This document shows, piece after piece, positions 1-3,491 of a stretch of DNA of 5,573 bases. Within the stretch, counting starts at the first letter, position 1; each line of letters starts with the position of its first letter. The notes beneath the pieces were generated by a model. The model ran no database searches. It was given only the letters and a program-made list of their open reading frames with translations, and was not told where the DNA came from. Source of the DNA: an uncultured Lachnospiraceae bacterium (GTDB taxonomy: Bacteria; Bacillota; Clostridia; Lachnospirales; Lachnospiraceae); the NCBI GenBank assembly GCA_902783295.1, contig CACZQT010000138.1, forward strand, positions 1 to 5,573. Reading direction: 5' to 3'. Position numbers and translations under genes: made by a program.

Positions 1-68
1 AAGCTGATATCCTTCAGCACTTCCAGTCCGTCGAAGTGCTTTCTGATATGATTCATTTCGATAATCAT
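1..68 (-). CDS. Amino-acid ABC transporter ATP-binding protein, N-terminal fragment
   Basis: Only the first 22 codons are present; the gene runs off the left edge. The visible residues begin MIIEMNHIRKHFDGLEVLKD, the usual opening of polar amino-acid ABC ATPases (GlnQ/ArtP/HisP type): a short beta strand, then K-x-F-x-G-L-x-V-L-K, which in the family precedes the Walker A strand. Walker A and all later motifs lie outside the window, so nucleotide binding cannot be checked. The chosen ATG at 68 gives the normal N-terminal length; the ATG at 56 is an alternative. A GGAGG lies at about 82-86, rather far upstream (13 nt), and a weaker AGGA sits nearer. The gene starts 21 nt after the permease stop, on the same strand, so it should be the energising subunit of the same importer. 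The call rests on this short N-terminus together with the context. Confidence 0.85.
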   Translation of the reverse strand, partial: MIIEMNHIRKHFDGLEVLKDIS

Positions 69-89
69 AATTCCTGCAGCACCTCCCGT

Positions 90-737
90 TTACCTGTAAT
101 AATCCAGTGCCTTTTCGATCCGTTCCATCGCAAAAGCCACCACATAGTTCGCCGCAAAGTAGAAGACACCGGCAATCACAAAAGGCATAAAAGAAGTCTG
201 TGACGCCGAGATCTGTTTGGCCAGAGAGAATACTTCCTGGTACGCCAGCGTAAAGGCCAGCGAAGTATCTTTTACCAGAGTGATTACTTCGTTTGTCACA
301 GCAGGCATAATTCTCTTGACTACCTGCGGGAGGATAATCCGCAGAAAAGTCTGCGTTTTCGAATAGCCCAGCACTTCGGCCGCTTCGTGCTGACCCACCG
401 GAATCGATTCGATGCCGCCGCGGTAGATTTCCGCAAAATATGCAGCATAGTTCACGACGAAGCCGATAATTAAGGCCGGGAAACGCCAGCCGCGGATCGA
501 CCAGCCGAACAGATAGTACGGTCCGAAATACCACACCAGAAGCTGGAGCATCAGCGGGGTGCCCCGGATGACGGAAATATAGACATATACAATGAATCGG
601 ATCAGAAAAAACCTGGATTTCCGAAGCAGCGCCACAATCATACCGAGCGGCAGGGAGCCGATCAGTGTCAGTGCAAAGATGCCGCAGGTCTTCAGCATGC
701 CTGCAGACATGGTAGACAACATGGTGGATAATGACAT
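90..737 (-). CDS. Polar amino-acid ABC transporter permease (HisM/GlnP type)
   Basis: Integral membrane subunit of an amino-acid importer, 215 residues from the chosen start, a normal length for the family. It has an N-terminal segment with the first membrane helix (about 13-38), then the family signature RGTPLMLQLL (58-67), further helices (about 88-104 and 183-203), and the cytoplasmic coupling loop H-E-A-A at 117-120 with G124 and I-L-P at 135-137, which docks on the ATPase. The frame is open back to an ATG at 809, but I start at 737: GAGAGG at 745-750 lies 7 nt upstream, whereas 809 has no ribosome binding site and would add 24 hydrophilic residues encoded by the intercistronic palindrome. 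The gene lies between the binding protein and the ATPase, so it is probably co-transcribed with both. The substrate cannot be read from the sequence; a polar amino acid is the family expectation. Confidence 0.95.
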   Translation of the reverse strand: MSLSTMLSTMSAGMLKTCGIFALTLIGSLPLGMIVALLRKSRFFLIRFIVYVYISVIRGTPLMLQLLVWYFGPYYLFGWSIRGWRFPALIIGFVVNYAAYFAEIYRGGIESIPVGQHEAAEVLGYSKTQTFLRIILPQVVKRIMPAVTNEVITLVKDTSLAFTLAYQEVFSLAKQISASQTSFMPFVIAGVFYFAANYVVAFAMERIEKALDYYR

Positions 738-759
738 GGATAGTCCTCTCTTACGCAGG

Positions 760-801
760 ACAGGGGGACGTGCCGGTTCCTGATCCCGCACGTCCCCCTG
801 T
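760..801. repeat. Perfect 14-bp inverted repeat between binding-protein and permease genes
   Basis: Arms 760-773 (ACAGGGGGACGTGC) and 788-801 are exact reverse complements around a 14-nt centre in which two more G-C pairs are possible. The minus-strand transcript would fold this into a very stable GC-rich hairpin 32 nt after the binding-protein stop and just upstream of the permease Shine-Dalgarno. No U-tract follows it, so it is not a canonical terminator. In other importer operons (malE-malF is the classic case) intercistronic palindromes protect the upstream message and leave binding protein in excess of permease; that role here is inference. It could also be a copy of a dispersed palindromic repeat, which one window cannot show. 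Confidence 0.85.
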
Positions 802-833
802 TTCGCCATGGCTTACATGGGGTCTGACAAATG

Positions 834-1661
834 TTACTGTTTTGCGGCTTCCGTTGTTTCTTCTTCCGCAGCTTCTTCCTTGCCAAGGCAGAGATAGTCG
901 TAGATTTCCGGATATTTCTGGCCGATGGCATCATAGGTGCCATTTTCCACCAGGGCATCCAGAGCTGCATTGATCTTCTCGCAGAGCTCCGCATCGTCCT
1001 TCCGGAAGCCGATGCCGTACTGCTCGCTGCCCAGAACCTCATCCAGGAACATATAGTCCTCTTCCCCGCTCATCAGGAAATTGCCGCTGGTGACGTCAAT
1101 CGCGATCGCATCGATTGCGCCGGCCTTCAGGTCGTTGAACGCGATGGTATAGGTTTCATAGACTTCCAGGGAAGCGAAAGTCTGGCACAGAGCAGCCTGG
1201 CCTTCTTCGTCGTTCAGCAGGTCATAGGCGGAAGTGGAGGTCTGCACACCGACAATCTTGCCGGCCAGATCCTCCAGGGTCGCAATGCCGGAATCCTTCT
1301 TCACCATGATCATCTGCGTATTGTCTGAATACGCCTTGCTCCAGAGATAGTCGTCTTCACGCCCGTTCATGGTAAAACCGGACCAGATGCAGTCGCAGCT
1401 GCCGGCGTTCAGCTCAGCATCTTTCGCATCCCAGTTAAAGGGAACCGCTTCGTATTCCCAGCCATAATATTCGCAGACAGCCTTTGCCATCTCCACATCG
1501 AAGCCGTTGGTCTCGCCTTTATCATCAATATAAGAATACGGCGGATAATCCAGATCGAAACCGTGTTTGAAAGTAAACGTTTCGTCAGCGGATACCTTTG
1601 CGGAAACCAGCAGCGCCGCGGACATGGCGGCCATCAGAATTGTTGCGGCAATTTTCTTCAT
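834..1661 (-). CDS. Polar amino-acid ABC transporter substrate-binding protein, apparently without lipid anchor
   Basis: Extracytoplasmic solute-binding protein of family 3 (SBP_bac_3), 275 residues, which should capture an amino acid and deliver it to the permease encoded downstream. A signal peptide covers about 1-25 (MKK, hydrophobic core, V-S-A before D26). The fold opens with the typical D-x-Y-P-P-Y-S-Y (38-44) and G-F-D-V-E-M-A (53-59). R101 in T-M-N-G-R and D189 in A-I-D-V sit where the family binds the alpha-carboxylate and alpha-amino groups of the ligand. The start at 1661 has AAGGAGA at 1668-1674; an upstream in-frame ATG at 1709 is at the predicted transcription start and has no such site. 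Oddities: there is no lipobox cysteine, six cysteines occur in the mature part, and the protein ends in an acidic Glu/Ala/Thr tail (about 261-275). First gene of the operon. The family is certain; the ligand is unknown. Confidence 0.95.
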   Translation of the reverse strand: MKKIAATILMAAMSAALLVSAKVSADETFTFKHGFDLDYPPYSYIDDKGETNGFDVEMAKAVCEYYGWEYEAVPFNWDAKDAELNAGSCDCIWSGFTMNGREDDYLWSKAYSDNTQMIMVKKDSGIATLEDLAGKIVGVQTSTSAYDLLNDEEGQAALCQTFASLEVYETYTIAFNDLKAGAIDAIAIDVTSGNFLMSGEEDYMFLDEVLGSEQYGIGFRKDDAELCEKINAALDALVENGTYDAIGQKYPEIYDYLCLGKEEAAEEETTEAAKQ

Positions 1662-1684
1662 AAAAAATCTCCTTCTCGTTTTTT

Positions 1685-1705
1685 TGCAGTTCTCTCTTGA
1701 CTGCA
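1685..1705 (-). promoter_or_regulatory. 5'-leader hairpin of the ABC operon
   Basis: A 6-bp inverted repeat (TGCAGT at 1685-1690, ACTGCA at 1700-1705) with a 9-nt loop falls a few nucleotides after the predicted transcription start of the minus-strand operon and ahead of its Shine-Dalgarno (1668-1674). A hairpin so near the 5' end could slow decay of the message. It is short and has no U-tract or recognised aptamer features, so it may be incidental. Confidence 0.3.
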
Positions 1706-1715
1706 GCACGGTAGC

Positions 1716-1744
1716 ATATTAGCACATTAACGTGATATTGTAAA
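1716..1744 (-). promoter_or_regulatory. Promoter of the amino-acid ABC operon (sigma-A type)
   Basis: On the minus strand a -35 box TTTACA (1739-1744, five of six matches) is followed after exactly 17 nt by TAATAT (1716-1721, four of six), preceded by TG plus one base as in an extended -10 element. Transcription would start near 1709, giving a leader of about 48 nt before the binding-protein ATG at 1661. An imperfect palindrome, CACATTAACGTG at 1723-1734, fills the spacer and is a possible operator. The boxes are predicted by eye from spacing and consensus. Confidence 0.65.
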
Positions 1745-1779
1745 GCAGATCCTGCTCCGTACCGCGGATGTTTTTCCGC

Positions 1780-1808
1780 TTGCATTCTGCCCGGAAACCT
1801 GATATAGT
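1780..1808 (+). promoter_or_regulatory. Promoter of queT (extended -10, sigma-A type)
   Basis: A weak -35 box TTGCAT (1780-1785) lies exactly 17 nt before TATAGT (1803-1808, five of six matches), which is preceded by TGA and so forms an extended -10 (TGnTATAGT). That compensates for the poor -35. The predicted start near 1814-1815 gives a leader of about 100 nt containing the preQ1 aptamer. An inverted repeat GCGGA-N6-TCCGC (1764-1779) abuts the -35 box. This promoter points away from the ABC promoter, with about 35 bp between the two -35 boxes. Confidence 0.6.
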
Positions 1809-1864
1809 AACCCGGTCGCTCTCCGGGAGACCCGCTGCAAGGGAACTGCCCGCACAAGAGACAC

Positions 1865-1906
1865 CGTGAGTTCGAAACCATCCTCACGTAAAATAAAACT
1901 AAGGAG
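1865..1906 (+). promoter_or_regulatory. Candidate preQ1-I riboswitch controlling queT translation
   Basis: A 6-bp stem, CGTGAG (1865-1870) with CTCACG (1883-1888), closes a 12-nt loop, TTCGAAACCATC. An A-rich tail of about ten bases then ends in ACTAAGGAG (1898-1906). This is the H-type pseudoknot layout of class I preQ1 aptamers: short stem, loop starting UUC, a C just before the 3' arm (C1882, where the ligand-pairing C sits in the Bacillus queC aptamer as I recall it), A-rich tail, and C-U-A-A-G-G merging with the Shine-Dalgarno. Ligand binding would fold the tail into the loop and hide AAGGAG (1901-1906), lowering translation; no intrinsic terminator lies in the leader. The downstream gene is queT, the expected target. 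The middle of the loop departs from the textbook sequences, so class and pseudoknot pairing are not fully certain. Confidence 0.72.
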
Positions 1907-1917
1907 ATAACTGAAAA

Positions 1918-2409
1918 ATGAAAGACAAAAGGACTCTCTTGCTGGCGCAGGCAGCCATGATCGCTGCCCTCTATGTCGTCATCACCTGGATCTTCGCCCC
2001 CTTCTCCTTCGGAGAGGTGCAGGTGAGGCTTTCCGAAGCCCTGACCATTCTTCCGGTCTTTACCCCGGCCGCCATTCCCGGACTGTTTATCGGCTGCATC
2101 ATCGGGAACATCCTGGGCGGCGCTGTCCTGCCGGACATCATCTTCGGAAGTATTGCCACCCTGATCGGCGCCGTTTTCACGCGGAAGCTGAAAGACGCCC
2201 ATCCGTTCCTGGCTCCCGTTCCCCCCATCGTTTCCAATGCCCTGATCGTTCCGTTTGTGCTGCGTTACGCGTACAGCGTGCCTCTGCCCATTCCGTTCAT
2301 GATGCTTACAGTCGGAATCGGAGAAGTTATTTCCTGCGGAGTTCTCGGCATGATTCTGTATTTCGCCCTGAAGAAACGGCCGGCTGTTCTCAGCCAGCTG
2401 CAGAATTAA
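1918..2409 (+). CDS. queT: Queuosine-precursor ECF transporter S component QueT
   Basis: Small integral membrane protein of 163 residues, matching the QueT family (COG4708), the substrate-specific subunit of an energy-coupling-factor importer for a queuosine precursor such as preQ1. Visible family features are the N-terminal helix with A-M-I-A-A-L-Y-V (13-20), the conserved F-G-E-V-Q-V-R-L-S-E-A-L (31-42), the G-L-F-I-G-x-x-x-G-N stretch (55-64), P-P-I-V-S-N-A-L-I-V-P (102-112) and G-E-V-I-S-C-G-V-L-G (135-144). About five to six hydrophobic segments are present, and the C-terminus is short and basic. The start at 1918 has AAGGAG 11 nt upstream inside the candidate riboswitch. No ECF ATPases or EcfT lie nearby, as expected for a group II S component that shares a module encoded elsewhere. 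It is a single-gene unit with its own promoter and terminator. Confidence 0.93.
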   Translation: MKDKRTLLLAQAAMIAALYVVITWIFAPFSFGEVQVRLSEALTILPVFTPAAIPGLFIGCIIGNILGGAVLPDIIFGSIATLIGAVFTRKLKDAHPFLAPVPPIVSNALIVPFVLRYAYSVPLPIPFMMLTVGIGEVISCGVLGMILYFALKKRPAVLSQLQN

Positions 2410-2410
2410 A

Positions 2411-2460
2411 AAGAACAGGCCTCCCGGCTCAGTGTTGAGCCAGGGGGCCTGCTCTTTTTT
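2411..2460 (+). terminator. Rho-independent terminator of queT, probably bidirectional
   Basis: The arms 2411-2431 and 2436-2456 pair at 19 of 21 positions (one of them G-T) around a GTGT loop, beginning directly after the queT stop codon and followed by T to 2460. On the minus strand the same stem is followed by a short T run (2408-2412 complement) and AATT, so it can also stop transcription arriving from the convergent hydrolase gene. Confidence 0.93.
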
Positions 2461-2501
2461 ACCTCATAGGAAATGCCTCCGGATTTCCTATGAGGTAAAA
2501 A
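2456..2501. repeat. Perfect 18-19 bp palindrome with T/A flanks
   Basis: Positions 2456-2474 (five T, then ACCTCATAGGAAAT) are the exact reverse complement of 2483-2501 around an 8-nt centre. Its first bases are the T-tract of the queT terminator. On either strand T precedes the stem and A follows it, the reverse of an intrinsic terminator, so a plain terminator is not the explanation. It may be part of a dispersed palindromic element, a transcript-end protecting hairpin, or a duplicated terminator remnant. No open reading frame is involved. Confidence 0.8.
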
Positions 2502-2563
2502 CACTCCGTGAGGATGCGCAACTCGCGGAAAGGAAGAGCACTTCGTGCTTCCGCTCGCGCGCG
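2502..2563. other. GC-rich intergenic segment with short dyads
   Basis: No gene here. It contains a small hairpin, AGCAC-TTC-GTGCT (2537-2549), extendable by GGA/TCC across a two-base bulge, flanked by CTCGCG (2522-2527) and GCTCGCGCGCG (2553-2563). Two similar words, TGCGCAA at 2515-2521 and again at 2569-2575, hint at internal duplication. It joins the palindrome at 2456-2501 to the hairpin at 2564-2585, and the three may form a single structured element. No recognised RNA family. Confidence 0.5.
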
Positions 2564-2587
2564 AAGAGTGCGCAAACGCACTCTTTT
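2564..2587 (+). terminator. Hairpin abutting the hydrolase stop codon, possible terminator
   Basis: The arms AAGAGTGCG (2564-2572) and CGCACTCTT (2577-2585) are perfect complements around CAAA. Reading plus, the stem runs into TTTT, which fits a second-line terminator for read-through from queT. Reading minus, it begins directly after the hydrolase TAA (2586-2588) but has only two T at its 3' end, so it would be a weak terminator or a 3'-end stabiliser for that message. Confidence 0.45.
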
Positions 2588-3479
2588 ATTGGGATATGCC
2601 CTGCAGGAATTCCTGCACATATCTCCGGTAGAGCGCCGGATTTTTCAGCACGGATTCCGCATGGCCGGCTCCGGGAATCAGCCGCAGCTCTTTTACGCCC
2701 CGTGTCCGCTCATACATATCCTCCGAGTTTTTGGGAAGGATGAACTGGTCCTCCGCTCCGTGAAGGAAGAGGACCGGAACCTCATTCTGATCCAGCGAAT
2801 CAATCGGCCGCATTGCCTTCAGAGAGCAGTGATAACGGAGCTTCGCTCCGAGATCGGCCGCATCCATGAGAAACTCCGGCAGATGAGCACTCCGGAAGCC
2901 GCCCCGAAGAACATTTTCGATATCGGAGAAACCGCAGTCCGCCACGGCAAAATCCACCTCCGGCCGGTATTTCAGCAGGGTAATCACAGTGGCCGCTCCC
3001 AGGGACTCTCCGTGAAGTCCCAGCACTGAAAGCTCCGGATACCGTTTTCTTGTATCCTCCACCAGGAGACGCAGGTCCTGTGCCTCCCGGATTCCGTATG
3101 TGGTAAACGTCTTTTCGTTTTCTCCATGACCCCGGAGGTCGTAGATTATGCAGTGACAGCCGGCGTCCAGATAAATAGGGGCATATTTCAGCGAACCAAA
3201 CCGGTTATCCGTATAGCCATGCGAAAGAATCACATAGCGGGAGGACGGCGCCGGGTTTTCCAGCAGTTCCACATGAAGCACATAGTCTTCATATCCCTTC
3301 ACGGTATAGTCCGTCTTTTTCAGTCCTGCATAAAAGGACGTATCATAATGGTCCGACTGCCATGCAAAAGCCTCTTCCGGCGTCTGCCGTTTTCCCGTCA
3401 TGACAAACGAAGGAAGCCAGAGAACAAGAGCGATGCCCAGGACCAGAACCGCCGCCGATATTACAAGCAGAATTTTCAC
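2586..3479 (-). CDS. Membrane-anchored alpha/beta hydrolase (serine hydrolase, S9/YqkD-like)
   Basis: Predicted esterase or peptidase-like hydrolase of 297 residues. An N-terminal hydrophobic helix (about 3-23) probably anchors it, with the catalytic domain likely outside the cell; no signal-peptidase site is obvious. The fold shows the oxyanion region S-H-G-Y-T-D (86-91), Y-D-L-R-G-H-G (113-119), nucleophile elbow H-G-E-S-L-G with S159, acid D244 in H-G-A-E-D, and H273 in G-A-G-H-A-E. The triad is therefore complete. The substrate is not readable from sequence. The start is GTG at 3479 with AGAGGA about 6 nt upstream, partly overlapping the stop region of the preceding gene. It lies 12 nt after the surface-protein gene on the same strand, so it is probably translated from one message and may act at the same location. 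It ends facing queT. Confidence 0.92.
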   Translation of the reverse strand: MKILLVISAAVLVLGIALVLWLPSFVMTGKRQTPEEAFAWQSDHYDTSFYAGLKKTDYTVKGYEDYVLHVELLENPAPSSRYVILSHGYTDNRFGSLKYAPIYLDAGCHCIIYDLRGHGENEKTFTTYGIREAQDLRLLVEDTRKRYPELSVLGLHGESLGAATVITLLKYRPEVDFAVADCGFSDIENVLRGGFRSAHLPEFLMDAADLGAKLRYHCSLKAMRPIDSLDQNEVPVLFLHGAEDQFILPKNSEDMYERTRGVKELRLIPGAGHAESVLKNPALYRRYVQEFLQGISQ

Positions 3480-3491
3480 TGTTTTTCCTCT

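Noticed and set aside
760..801. Terminator inside the ABC operon
   Set aside because: The hairpin is strong but no T-run follows on the minus strand, and permease and ATPase genes continue beyond it.
738..809. N-terminal extension of the permease from the ATG at 809
   Set aside because: The extra 24 residues are encoded by the intercistronic palindrome, no Shine-Dalgarno precedes 809, and a good one precedes the ATG at 737.
1662..1709. Upstream start of the binding protein at 1709
   Set aside because: It would place a charged stretch before the signal peptide, coincides with the predicted transcription start, and lacks a ribosome binding site; 1661 has AAGGAGA at ideal spacing.
1585..2202. 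Minus-strand frame of 205 codons crossing the divergent promoter region
   Set aside because: It runs antisense through queT and its riboswitch and into the binding-protein signal peptide in another frame; composition is non-protein-like and there is no ribosome binding site support.
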